In this document: positions 15,614 to 24,299 of the stretch, piece by piece
Layout: the number at the start of each line of letters is the position of its first letter
Numbering within the stretch: the first letter of the stretch is position 1
Assembly: GCA_013388835.1 (NCBI GenBank)
Contig: JACAEL010000055.1
Span: forward strand, 21,979 to 85,978
Length of the DNA stretch: 64,000 nucleotides
Direction of reading: 5' to 3'
DNA from: Candidatus Thorarchaeota archaeon
GTDB taxonomy: Archaea > Asgardarchaeota > Thorarchaeia > Thorarchaeales > Thorarchaeaceae
Translations under genes and position numbers: made by a program
Notes under the pieces: generated by a model
What the model was told of the DNA's origin: nothing
Seen by the model: the letters and a program-made list of their open reading frames with translations, nothing else
Databases searched by the model: none

Positions 15614-15892
15614 CTATCCTCCTTGTACATGCGGCAGGATAGTAATCTCATCTCCATCGTGCACAGGCGTCAGTAGCCCTTGAAGATGGTCCGTGTCACG
15701 TCGGTTCAAGAGTATGATTAGATTGCCGCTGATATCGTTTCCATTCAGTATGATGCTTGCGGCAGATGCACCCCTGTCCGAAACAGCTCGCCTTATGACA
15801 TCAGCAACGGTCGCACCTAAAGACACCTCAACATCGACAACGTTACTCCCAAGAGCGCGTCGGACTGGTCCAAAGGACTTGATTGTGACTCG
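15614..15892 (-). CDS. MoaD/ThiS-like ubiquitin-fold protein with C-terminal GG
   Basis: A 92-aa beta-grasp protein ending in HVQGG. The terminal diglycine is the site activated by E1-like enzymes in MoaD, ThiS and archaeal SAMP modifiers. The start at 15892 gives MRVTIKSFGPVRRALG, the normal MoaD-type N-terminus; a longer frame adds 15 residues. It may donate sulfur for molybdopterin/tungstopterin (an AOR-family tungsten enzyme is elsewhere in this window), serve tRNA thiolation, or modify proteins. Its position immediately upstream of a tRNA methylthiotransferase favours a link to sulfur transfer in tRNA, but that is inference. Confidence 0.85.
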   Translation of the reverse strand, partial: RVTIKSFGPVRRALGSNVVDVEVSLGATVADVIRRAVSDRGASAASIILNGNDISGNLIILLNRRDTDHLQGLLTPVHDGDEITILPHVQGG

Positions 15893-15905
15893 CATCACGA
15901 TTATC

Positions 15906-16295
15906 TCAACCCTGCCTGTGGTCAGCGACACCTGCACGAAGACGGTCGACTAACTCATCAGCCATCCTGTTACTTGCCTCAATGACTTCTTCAATCTCCG
16001 ACTGACTCGCGTTGTCTATGTGTATTCCCACAGTCACCGCAGTTATCCGCTTGATGGACTTGCATATTCGTTCTGCAAGTGAACTGGCAAGGAGATAGTC
16101 CTTGTGACCGGGGAGAGTCAGAGTGCTGACACTGATTGTCATAGCATCTCGGTAGTGACTCCTAGCAGGGTACGCAACTGCCACTCCACCGATGTGATGC
16201 TCGTCGCCGCCATAGACGGCCACTAACAGGTCCTGACCCAGTACCTGTGCACTCATCACTAGCCTGTGCTTGCCTACATGAGAGTCGAACTGCAT
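15906..16295 (-). CDS. LpdD-like protein (prenylated flavin chaperone family)
   Basis: A 129-aa conserved protein. GQDLLVAVYGGDEHHIGGVAVAYP, LPGHKDYLLA and VTVGIHIDNASQSEI match the family that contains LpdD (gallate decarboxylase subunit D), thought to help mature the prenylated-FMN cofactor of UbiD-type decarboxylases. The start at 16295 (MQFDSH) removes 19 unsupported residues. No UbiD or UbiX gene is visible nearby, so its partner must lie elsewhere. It lies between gcvPB and the MoaD-like gene on the same strand with short spacing, but the link to glycine cleavage is not obvious. Confidence 0.75.
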   Translation of the reverse strand: MQFDSHVGKHRLVMSAQVLGQDLLVAVYGGDEHHIGGVAVAYPARSHYRDAMTISVSTLTLPGHKDYLLASSLAERICKSIKRITAVTVGIHIDNASQSEIEEVIEASNRMADELVDRLRAGVADHRQG

Positions 16296-16370
16296 AGTAT
16301 TCACTCTGAAAGACAACACGCTCTGGCTGTAATGCTTTCGGTCTGGTGCCATGCGGAAACATGGAACAAC

Positions 16371-17942
16371 TCACTGCGAGTCTGCCTCTCTCGACTGGCG
16401 TTGCATCCGCCACGAGAGAGTCATTGTCTTGGGATGAGCAGCTCGGTATTCGTCCAGATGACCAATCGCCGTGGAGTGCGGAGCGCCAGTCACAGCATCT
16501 GGGTTGGTGTGAGCCTCATCGGAGACCTGCTTGAGAGAGGCTATGAGATAGTCCAGCTCCTCACGCGACTCGCTCTCAGTGGGCTCAATCATGAGACCCT
16601 CTGGGACGATAAGTGGAAAGTACACAGTTGGAGCGTGAATGCCAAAGTCGAGGAGCCGCTTTGCAACATTCATTGCACTTACTCCCGTTGAAGTCTTCAG
16701 CTGCTCTGCAGACAGTACACACTCGTGCATCCGCGGTGCTCCCGCCGAGAAGGGAAGTGTGTAACCGGGTATCTGGCGCACATGGTGAGCAACATAGTTC
16801 GCGTTAAGGACCGCGACTTCAGAGGCTCTCCTGAGACCCTGTCTACCCAGAGCGTATATGTAGGAGTATGCGCGTACTAGGACCCCAAAGTTCCCGTAGA
16901 AGCTGTGTACCTTTCCAATTGATCGTGGCAGGTCGTAGTTCAGGTCGAAGCGTCCGTCCGAGAGCCTCACAATCCGTGGGACCGGCAGGAACTCCGCAAG
17001 TCGCTCCTTGACCGCGACCGCACCCGCGCCCGGTCCTCCACCTCCGTGAGGAGTCGAGAATGTCTTATGCAGGTTGAGATGAACGACGTCGAAGCCCATG
17101 TCACCCGGTCGTGTGATTCCCATTATCGCATTGAAGTTGGCACCGTCATAGTAGAGTAGACCGCCAACATCATGAACTATACCAGCAATCTCCTCAATGT
17201 TCTTCTCGAACACGCCAATCGTGTTGGGATTGGTCAGCATGAGACCTGCAGTCTTTGGACCAGCTGCGCTCTTGAGAGCATCGAGATCAACGAGACCATC
17301 AGCGTTCGAGGGAATCACTACAACCTCGTAGCCAGCCATCGCTGCTGAGGCGGGGTTTGTTCCGTGCGCAGCGTCGGGAATGAGCATCTCAGTCCTCTGT
17401 GCACACTCCTTTGTCACGCACTTGTGATATTCACGCATCAGCATCACACCGGTAAACTCCCCGTGTGCTCCAGCAGCAGGCTGAAGTGTGACAGCATCCA
17501 TGCCTGTGATCTCTGCAAGCCACCGCTCCAGTTCCCACATTAGCTCCAGCGCGCCTTGAGTGGTACGCACGTCCTGAAGAGGATGAAGCCATGAGAAACC
17601 GCGAAGAGCTGCGTTGCGTTCGTTGACGACAGGGTTATACTTCATCGTGCAGCTGCCCAGAGGATAAGTCCCGAGAGTCACTGCGAAGTTCATCTGAGAG
17701 AGACGGGTGTAGTGACGTATGACCTGAAGCTCTGTGGTATTTGGTATCAGTGGAGGAGCACTACGTCTCAACTCCGCAGGCACAACTCTGTCTAGTGGGC
17801 CGGTCTCCCGCAATACTTCAGGCTCCAGAGGCGGAAAGATGTGGCCTGTCGCGCCGGTCACCGCCTTCTCAAAGATGAGGGGTTCGGGCCATCGGGCCTG
17901 CTGGAAACGCCTATCATTCGGACCTGTATAGGGCACTATCAT
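16371..17942 (-). CDS. gcvPB: Glycine dehydrogenase (decarboxylating) subunit 2
   Basis: The catalytic half of the two-subunit P-protein of the glycine cleavage system. It decarboxylates glycine and passes the aminomethyl group to lipoyl-GcvH. The pyridoxal-phosphate lysine is in LHKTFSTPHGGGGPGAG, preceded by the YYDGAN segment. Length (523 aa) is near normal, with a somewhat long C-terminal tail. Its ATG overlaps the gcvPA stop by four bases (ATGA), so the two are translationally coupled. GcvH and GcvT are not in this window. Confidence 0.95.
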   Translation of the reverse strand: MIVPYTGPNDRRFQQARWPEPLIFEKAVTGATGHIFPPLEPEVLRETGPLDRVVPAELRRSAPPLIPNTTELQVIRHYTRLSQMNFAVTLGTYPLGSCTMKYNPVVNERNAALRGFSWLHPLQDVRTTQGALELMWELERWLAEITGMDAVTLQPAAGAHGEFTGVMLMREYHKCVTKECAQRTEMLIPDAAHGTNPASAAMAGYEVVVIPSNADGLVDLDALKSAAGPKTAGLMLTNPNTIGVFEKNIEEIAGIVHDVGGLLYYDGANFNAIMGITRPGDMGFDVVHLNLHKTFSTPHGGGGPGAGAVAVKERLAEFLPVPRIVRLSDGRFDLNYDLPRSIGKVHSFYGNFGVLVRAYSYIYALGRQGLRRASEVAVLNANYVAHHVRQIPGYTLPFSAGAPRMHECVLSAEQLKTSTGVSAMNVAKRLLDFGIHAPTVYFPLIVPEGLMIEPTESESREELDYLIASLKQVSDEAHTNPDAVTGAPHSTAIGHLDEYRAAHPKTMTLSWRMQRQSREADSQ

Positions 17943-19333
17943 TCACCTCCCGCAATGTCACGGACTGCCTGCACCATGTCGTCAATGACCTTCTTCGACT
18001 GCAGCTCTGTCACTGAGAACAACATGGACTCTCCCAAGCTTGGAAACTCAGTGTTCAGAATCCAGCCACCATGGATACCACGCTTGAGTAGGCCCTCATG
18101 CACGTCATTGGATTTCAGCCCGTCGGTGAAGCGCACGACGAACCCTTTCCAGATGTGCTTTCCGATCGCGGGAGCAGTCACACCTCTGATCTTGTTCAAC
18201 TGACTCGCTGCGTAGTTAGACTTGTGAGCGATTATCTCACCGAGCTGACAGAGTCCCTGCGAACCGAGAGTCGACAGGTAGATTGCAGCCGTCACTGCCA
18301 TCAGTGCTTGGTTGGAACAGATGTTGCTCGTGGCCTTCTCACGACGTATGTGCTGTTCACGAGGACTGAGCGTGAGTACGAATCCCTGGTCTCGTGGTTC
18401 TCCGGTCGTGTAGGTCATGCCGACCAATCGACCGGGGAGCTGATAGATGAGCTTGCGGTCGTTTCTGCAGCCGAATACGCCAAGAAGCGGGCCACCGTAG
18501 GAAACGGGGTTCCCGAGCATCTGACCTTCCCCAATCACGATGTCAGCTCCATATTGGCCTGGCGGCCGTAGGATTCCCAGAGAGAGGACATCGACGCCAG
18601 CCACAAGGAGAGCATCATTCTCATGAACAATGCGGCTTATCTCGTCGACCTGAGTCTCAAGGAATCCCAAGTAACTGGGGTTCTCAACGTAGACTCCTGC
18701 GATCTGGTCATCTATCTTTGAGGAGAGATCTGCCAGTGACATGAGGCCAGTCTTCGAGTCAAATGCTACGCGTTCGACCTGTATACCTGCAGGCTCAGCA
18801 AGAGTCAACATGGCCCTGTAGTGTGCAGTGTTGATCGTGCCAGGAACCAAGAACTTGGGCTTCTTCTTGTTCACGCGTGACGCCATGCGTGCTGCCTCAC
18901 CAAGCGCAGTCCCCATGTCATACATACTGCTGTTCACAACGTCAATTTCGAGTAGCTCTGCAAGAAGACTCTGGTACTCGTAGAGTGTCTGGAGCATCCC
19001 TTGGCTTATCTCAGGCTGATAGCTTGTATATGCAGTGACGAACTCGGAGCGGCCAGCCACCGCGGTCACTGCAGAAGGAATGTGATGAAAGCCAACACCG
19101 GAACCCAAGAACACGCTACCGTCGTCACCGGGCCTGTTCTTCGATGCTAGTTCTTCCACCCGTCGAATCACTTCTAACTCAGTATGCGACGATGGTATGT
19201 CAAGATCCCTTCGTAGTCTGAACTTCTCAGGGATATCACCGAATAGCTCGTCAATGGACTTTCGTCCCATGGACTTAAGCATCTCAGCCTCAGTTTCTCT
19301 TGACATCGGGATGTATGGATGTTGGAACTCCAT
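17939..19333 (-). CDS. gcvPA: Glycine dehydrogenase (decarboxylating) subunit 1
   Basis: The non-lysine-bearing partner of GcvPB; together they make the P-protein of the glycine cleavage system. The family N-terminus HPYIPMSRETEAEML and motifs GSGVGFHHIPSAV, TAYTSYQPEISQG and ATSNICSNQAL are all present. I chose the ATG at 19333 (MEFQHPYIP), giving 464 aa; the frame extends 16 codons further upstream without conserved sequence. It is the first gene of the gcvPA-gcvPB pair and is divergent from the Trm112-like gene, with a TTTTAAA box between them. Confidence 0.95.
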   Translation of the reverse strand: MEFQHPYIPMSRETEAEMLKSMGRKSIDELFGDIPEKFRLRRDLDIPSSHTELEVIRRVEELASKNRPGDDGSVFLGSGVGFHHIPSAVTAVAGRSEFVTAYTSYQPEISQGMLQTLYEYQSLLAELLEIDVVNSSMYDMGTALGEAARMASRVNKKKPKFLVPGTINTAHYRAMLTLAEPAGIQVERVAFDSKTGLMSLADLSSKIDDQIAGVYVENPSYLGFLETQVDEISRIVHENDALLVAGVDVLSLGILRPPGQYGADIVIGEGQMLGNPVSYGGPLLGVFGCRNDRKLIYQLPGRLVGMTYTTGEPRDQGFVLTLSPREQHIRREKATSNICSNQALMAVTAAIYLSTLGSQGLCQLGEIIAHKSNYAASQLNKIRGVTAPAIGKHIWKGFVVRFTDGLKSNDVHEGLLKRGIHGGWILNTEFPSLGESMLFSVTELQSKKVIDDMVQAVRDIAGGE

Positions 19334-19426
19334 TGCAGCGACCCTCGCTCTTTGCTGATGTCTCGGCGCCCCGAGAGCCAAATAGGTCTTCTGACTCTGG
19401 CACTGCGGAAACCGTTTTAAAGGCTG

Positions 19427-19777
19427 TTGAGACTAGCGCACCCCGGGCTGATTCAACTGAAACGATGGCTAATGGAAATACTGGCATGTCCTGTGAAGGA
19501 TTGCAGGAGTCAGCTCGATTTGGACGTCTTCTCATCTCGCGAAACCTCTTCCAAGGATGGCACAGTCGAGGAGATTGAGGAGGGACTCATAACATGTCCA
19601 AAGTGCCATCGCTGGTACCCTGTCATCGAGGGCATAGCATGCATGCTTCCCGACGACCTCCGGTTGAGTGGAAAGCAGAGAATAGAGGAAACAGCGTTCT
19701 TGGAGCGATGGAGAGATCGGATACCCACTCACATACTGGAGGACGGAAGACCCTTCGGCCTCCAACCCCAAAGCTGA
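19427..19777 (+). CDS. Trm112-like zinc-ribbon protein
   Basis: A 116-aa protein starting near LKRWLMEILACPVKDC, the usual Trm112 N-terminus, followed by CPKCHRWYPVIEGIACMLP, the second zinc-binding half. Trm112 proteins activate several methyltransferases acting on tRNA, rRNA and release factor. The TTG at 19427 keeps the conserved KRWL segment; the ATG at 19472 would delete it. About 30 residues follow the core domain. It lies directly upstream of tRNA-Gln and divergently from gcvPA. Confidence 0.8.
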   Translation: MRLAHPGLIQLKRWLMEILACPVKDCRSQLDLDVFSSRETSSKDGTVEEIEEGLITCPKCHRWYPVIEGIACMLPDDLRLSGKQRIEETAFLERWRDRIPTHILEDGRPFGLQPQS

Positions 19778-19807
19778 AATGTCTTACCGTTTTCCAGAAA
19801 CCCCAAT

Positions 19808-19883
19808 AGCCCCGTGGTGTAGTGGTCAATCATGGCGGGTTTTGGCCTCGCCGACCCAGGTTCGAATCCTGGCGGGGCTACCA
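19808..19883 (+). tRNA. tRNA-Gln(TTG), intronless
   Basis: The acceptor AGCCCCG pairs with CGGGGCT, A73 and CCA are encoded, and the T-arm CCAGG-TTCGAAT-CCTGG is perfect. The anticodon loop is TTTTGGC, giving TTG, within stem GCGGG/CTCGC. The exons are contiguous, in contrast with the other three tRNA genes of this window. Confidence 0.95.
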
Positions 19884-19895
19884 TATAGTCCGAAG

Positions 19896-20756
19896 CTAGG
19901 TGCGCTCTTTTACACTCAGGTCCTCCATGGAAGGAGAAACCTGCACATTGAAGAGGCGTTTGACCTGTGAGAGGACTAGGTGGTCCCCATTGAGCAGAAT
20001 GTCAATCATGATGTGTCCAGAGAGACCGGAGGTTGATATCTTCTTCTCAAGCACAGCCTGAACCTGGAACACGCCCGCAGGGTTGTCCATCACAACTGTA
20101 ATCTGCAGTGGCTTGCCCTTGCCTGGCTGGAGAATGACGTCTTCTATAGCGAGCGCGCTTACAGAGTGAATGTCGACCTTACCCTTCTGATAGGGTATTA
20201 TGGTTCGTCCCTTGGTCATGTCACAGCCATCACCCAGCTTTGTCATTCCGGCCTCAAGGGTGAGACACTGCGTGTCGTCATCGTGAGCGTAGATGCCGTG
20301 CAGGGCGAAGGAGAGTATGTCAGTTGCCTTGGCAGGGTCATCATACAGGTCAAGCAACTTCTCCTCAAGAATGGGTCCCGCAAGTTGTACAGCAGCTTGA
20401 GAGTGTTCTGTTCGGTGTATTACCATGCCGATATCGTGAAGATATGTGGATGCCAGCACCACGAGACGTGCATCATCCATGTCTCCGATTCCTTCAGCTA
20501 CGACGTTGGGCAGGAACGAGGCTGTGAGTATGTCGAATGCGCGTATGGCATTCCAAGATGCAACCTCTGCATGCGTCGGGCCGTGGTCAGTGTATCCAAG
20601 TCGTGATACTGCCATCCGATTCGCAGTACGCAGGAAAGCTTGGACACGAGGGGACTTGCTGAGGTATTGGTACATCTCAAGCGACTTGCTGTCGGGAGGT
20701 AGGAATTCCTTTACGTCAACTCTCTCCCGATTGAATGGTTCTTGACTTTTGCTCAT
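19896..20756 (-). CDS. HD-domain phosphohydrolase
   Basis: A 286-aa metal-dependent phosphohydrolase. H in TDHGPTHAEVASWNA and the HD pair in STYLHDIGMVIHRTEHS are the metal ligands, and the region from about 85 to 210 forms the HD core. A C-terminal ~80-residue region with beta character (QITVVMDNPAGVFQVQAVLEKK) follows; I do not recognise it. I chose the ATG at 20756 (MSKSQEPF) over an upstream frame start. HD proteins of this kind hydrolyse nucleotides or metal-phosphate esters; the substrate is unknown. Confidence 0.83.
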   Translation of the reverse strand: MSKSQEPFNRERVDVKEFLPPDSKSLEMYQYLSKSPRVQAFLRTANRMAVSRLGYTDHGPTHAEVASWNAIRAFDILTASFLPNVVAEGIGDMDDARLVVLASTYLHDIGMVIHRTEHSQAAVQLAGPILEEKLLDLYDDPAKATDILSFALHGIYAHDDDTQCLTLEAGMTKLGDGCDMTKGRTIIPYQKGKVDIHSVSALAIEDVILQPGKGKPLQITVVMDNPAGVFQVQAVLEKKISTSGLSGHIMIDILLNGDHLVLSQVKRLFNVQVSPSMEDLSVKERT

Positions 20757-21031
20757 GGTGAATTCCCCGAGGGAGTAAGCAGATCTCCAGACGTAGGACA
20801 TTCTCGCAACTCACGTTGGACCGTTTCTATCAACGCGTTTGGTTCCCATACAGTCCAAGAAGGCTCAGACTCGCAGCAACTTCTGAACAATCATCAGACT
20901 ACGATGACATATCAGACGAGGCGAGAAGCCAGCGCGAGTCCGGGACCTGTGTTGCACAGTGTCTGAAGTCTGCGCAGCGGGACACGACTCCACCCTGTCT
21001 GGAGAGATAAGGCTTCCCAAATGGGAATGCC

Positions 21032-23983
21032 TCAGATCTCTCCAGCCTCTTCGCGCAAGGTCATCAAGATGCGATCACTCGCTGAAACAGCCTGCCGGAT
21101 GGTCTTGAGGTAGTCTTGGTGTGACTTCTCAAAGGCTGCACGACTTATCTTCTGTGTCTTCTTCCGTGCAAGGAGCTGTCTCAGGCCTGCCTTCGCCCCA
21201 GCAATACGCTCCTCTTGAAGTTCGAGCTGAGCGAGAAGGTCCCTGTACTTCGGACCGCAGGCAATCAACTGCTCTCTGAGCTCTGCAACCCTCGACTCGA
21301 CTGTATCCATCTGGGCCTTGAGGTCTTGTTCTCGCATCATGAACTCCTTCTTCGACACCTTCCCTCGCTTCCGCTCGGCTTCCAGCTTCTCCAAGTCCAG
21401 AGCAAGAGCGGTCTTGTTTGAGTACTTGCTGGCGAACTCAGAGAGAAGCGCTGGCGGAGCCACTGATGCTCCTGTTTCCCTCTTGGACACGGACAGGTCC
21501 GTTTCTTCAACTGCGTGTGTGGTGACTGTCTTCCTGTAGACGACAAAGACCAGACCGACCAACCCAATCAAGAGGGAGAAGAGAAGGGGACGAGCAGCGG
21601 TGGCAAGTGAAACTTGGTAGATGACATACAGTTCAGGTGGATTGAGATGAGATGTGTTATAGCTCACGTATCGCAGGGTTGCATCAAAAGCACCGTAGAG
21701 GAGCCGGTATCCCGGCGATGCGTCGATGATAGTCACTCCTGCGGGCATCAGGACATCAACAACATGCGTCGTCACAAGTATCTCCCCGAGTGTTACCATC
21801 GGAAGCTCTACCTTGTTTCCTGCAGCAACAGTTTCCTGATAGCTTTGAAGATGAAGGACGTAGTCAACCTTGAAGGTATACTTGTAACCCGGCCAGAACT
21901 CCTTGTCACCAAACCGGTCCGCCTTCAGGTTTATACTGTGGGTGAAACTCGCGTTCCAATCATATGATTTGGGCAGTGATGCAGCAAGCAGACCAACTTC
22001 ATCGTATATGCTGATGGAACTGGCGTACGCCGGAAAGACAATGGGCACCCTGCTCTCCTTAGCAGGACCAGTGTTCTGTAGCGTGATTGTTTCTGTGTAG
22101 TAGAGCCAACCCCACGAGTCTATTCGCACTTGTGTGATTCGGTCAGCCACCACTAGTGGTGTATAGGACTTCATGACTATTCGAATCGGATCGACGGACA
22201 TTGCAGCTACATTGATTCGCACGCCCTCAGGAGAGGTCCCCTGAAGTGTGTCACCACTACGAAACGCGAAGGTCAGAGTTGCTCGTGCCAGAGGATACGG
22301 CACGAGAGGGAATCGCAGGCAGTCAAGCTGGTAGAGGTTGTTACCAGCATCGGTAATCACCTGTGTGGAGTGATAGTGGACCGTAACGGTGAATTTGTAG
22401 GAGGAGAGTAACCCCACAGGACTTGCCAGCAGTACTCTGAAATGCATCATGCCATCTCGGTCGTCTAGGCGAACTATCGACAGGGTCACAGACTCTTGGT
22501 CCGTCGCGGATGCCGAGAGATACTTCGCTGTGTAGTTCTGGTGAATATAGAACTCTATGGCGCTAATTGGAGCGGAGCCATTGTTCTCTACGGTGAACTC
22601 GTCGGCAATCTTGAGTTCATGATAGTACAATGTGGAGACTGTCCTTCCCACACTGAGTTTCATGCCCCGCAGTGGTGTTATCGGTATGTCTATTGTGACA
22701 TTCACATGTGTAACACTGGTCTTGTTCGATGAGTCTGTGGCATTGAACCAGATCATATAGGTCCCGGACCCGTAGGAGGAGAGGTCCTTTCTGGCGGTCC
22801 ACAGATGGGTCGCGAAATCGTAGTCCAGAGCAGTCCAGCTCCCGGCACCTATCTTATAGGCTGCGCGCCGGACAAGGTATTCGTCAGTCGCATTGAGTTC
22901 AAACACAGCAATCTCGTTCACGGTGCTGTTCTGGACAGGTTTGACCACTACAACTTCAGGCGGCTCGTTCGGTACGGCAGTGCCCAGCAGTGGAGCGGAC
23001 CAGTCCGTGTGCGCTGTGGGCAGACCATCAATGTTCTCCGAACCGCTGAACATGACAATCATTGGATACTGAAGTGCGGTTTCGTTGAGGAACGGGATGT
23101 CTCGAGAATCAGTAGAGTTCATTCTAAGAAAGTACTCTATCTGAGTGGTCACGCCATCGTCGCTGGCATTGGACGCGAGAACCCGACTCTGATTGGTGTC
23201 AGGGAGGTGGCTGAAGGTCCCGGTGCCATAATCATCTCTGAAGATCACCTTGCTGTAGCTGGCTGGATTGAGGAACGAACTGCCAATCCTAGTGAGCTTG
23301 ACGACGTATTCGAGATCTTCTCCGTAGAGTGTGTCAGTGGGGTTGGTATATGCTTCTTCTGCAGGGATTATGAAGCGCCGCTCCTCACCAATCCGCATTC
23401 CGATGATACCGTCTATGTATCCTTTGAGGAGCCGTTCTTGGTTCAGTGGGGTAGTGGATGTGTCGTCGGGGACCGTCCCGGTCTGGAACAGAGTGCCATT
23501 GCGCAGGTATAACTTGTACTCCACAGAGACTGCTTCAGCACCCGTGACTCTCGTGAAGGAATGGTGTGGTGTGCCAGGGGCGTAGCCATAGATGAGGTCG
23601 CTGCGGTTGAGACCATCCAAGATGAATGAGTCGCTCGGGTTTTTCCACCCGAGTGCAATCCAACCCTGTGTTCTGCATGATAGACCCACATAAAGGACAG
23701 TGGAGTTGTGTTCAAGATAGACGGTGACACCTGTTGCTGAATCGGTATAGCTGTAGGCATACTCCTTAGGGTCGATTATGCCGTCTGCGTGTCCGATGTG
23801 AGCGTCCACATAGGGTATGGACATGTTCAGCAGACCTTCGGCAGAGACTTTGCCACCTTCAGGCAAATCCGTGTCGGTCCCATACGTAGTCAATCCCATG
23901 AGAGAGCCGGATGCCATCACATTGCTAAACAGGAACAGTAGCAATAAGGAGAAAGTTGCGGCTTGTCGATGCAGATGGCTCAC
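21032..23983 (-). CDS. Large secreted/membrane protein with DOMON-like, FKBP-like and ribophorin-I-like regions
   Basis: A 983-aa protein with a signal peptide (about 8-25). Residues about 45-140 look like a DOMON domain (VDAHIGHADGIIDP...YVGLSC...GWIALGWK). Residues about 160-235 resemble an FKBP-type fold (IIGMRIGEERRFIIPAEEAY). A long beta-rich region from about 440 to 790 has features of ribophorin I, the OST1 subunit of oligosaccharyltransferase, notably IDSWGWLYYTETITLQNTG near 620. One membrane helix (about 795-815) precedes a cytosolic coiled coil of about 150 residues. Many N-x-S/T sites are present. It faces an ALG7-like gene head to head. The ribophorin link is by motif reading only; a plain surface protein is the alternative. 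Confidence 0.7.
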   Translation of the reverse strand: MSHLHRQAATFSLLLLFLFSNVMASGSLMGLTTYGTDTDLPEGGKVSAEGLLNMSIPYVDAHIGHADGIIDPKEYAYSYTDSATGVTVYLEHNSTVLYVGLSCRTQGWIALGWKNPSDSFILDGLNRSDLIYGYAPGTPHHSFTRVTGAEAVSVEYKLYLRNGTLFQTGTVPDDTSTTPLNQERLLKGYIDGIIGMRIGEERRFIIPAEEAYTNPTDTLYGEDLEYVVKLTRIGSSFLNPASYSKVIFRDDYGTGTFSHLPDTNQSRVLASNASDDGVTTQIEYFLRMNSTDSRDIPFLNETALQYPMIVMFSGSENIDGLPTAHTDWSAPLLGTAVPNEPPEVVVVKPVQNSTVNEIAVFELNATDEYLVRRAAYKIGAGSWTALDYDFATHLWTARKDLSSYGSGTYMIWFNATDSSNKTSVTHVNVTIDIPITPLRGMKLSVGRTVSTLYYHELKIADEFTVENNGSAPISAIEFYIHQNYTAKYLSASATDQESVTLSIVRLDDRDGMMHFRVLLASPVGLLSSYKFTVTVHYHSTQVITDAGNNLYQLDCLRFPLVPYPLARATLTFAFRSGDTLQGTSPEGVRINVAAMSVDPIRIVMKSYTPLVVADRITQVRIDSWGWLYYTETITLQNTGPAKESRVPIVFPAYASSISIYDEVGLLAASLPKSYDWNASFTHSINLKADRFGDKEFWPGYKYTFKVDYVLHLQSYQETVAAGNKVELPMVTLGEILVTTHVVDVLMPAGVTIIDASPGYRLLYGAFDATLRYVSYNTSHLNPPELYVIYQVSLATAARPLLFSLLIGLVGLVFVVYRKTVTTHAVEETDLSVSKRETGASVAPPALLSEFASKYSNKTALALDLEKLEAERKRGKVSKKEFMMREQDLKAQMDTVESRVAELREQLIACGPKYRDLLAQLELQEERIAGAKAGLRQLLARKKTQKISRAAFEKSHQDYLKTIRQAVSASDRILMTLREEAGEI

Positions 23984-24299
23984 GTTGTATCACCGTGCGT
24001 CTTGATGTGTCCACAGGGTCAGCTCAGATATCACTGGACCGCGGACACCGCGCCCAGCTTCTGGTCCGATTAAATAGGTTTCGGACGTTGAACACATGTA
24101 TCGTGTCTTCCTAGCCAGCTCCTTGCGAATTGTCGAGGGATGTGGGATTGACCACTGAACTGCGACTGTACCTCTTCGAAGCGCCCAGCAATTGGCTTGG
24201 CTCATTGATGGCCAATTGGCATGGCAGATTTGGACCCGAAAAGTGTAAAACGAGGACCCGGGTTTCTGCAGAACCTATACAAGGAGCTGACTAGACCCA
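23984..24299. other. Divergent intergenic region
   Basis: No gene. It holds the minus-strand TATA box (24069-24077), two CAATTGGC-containing sites (about 24189-24198 and the palindrome GCCAATTGGC at 24211-24220) that could be operators, and AAGGAG (24281-24286) ahead of the GlcNAc-1-P transferase gene. Confidence 0.45.
24069..24077 (-). promoter_or_regulatory. TATA-like box for the ribophorin-like gene
   Basis: CTATTTAAT on the minus strand, about 86 bases before the ATG at 23983, implying a 5' leader of roughly 60 bases. Confidence 0.4.

Noticed and set aside
22805..23512. A 235-aa frame antisense to the ribophorin-like gene
   Set aside because: Its composition mirrors the opposite strand and no motif is recognisable.
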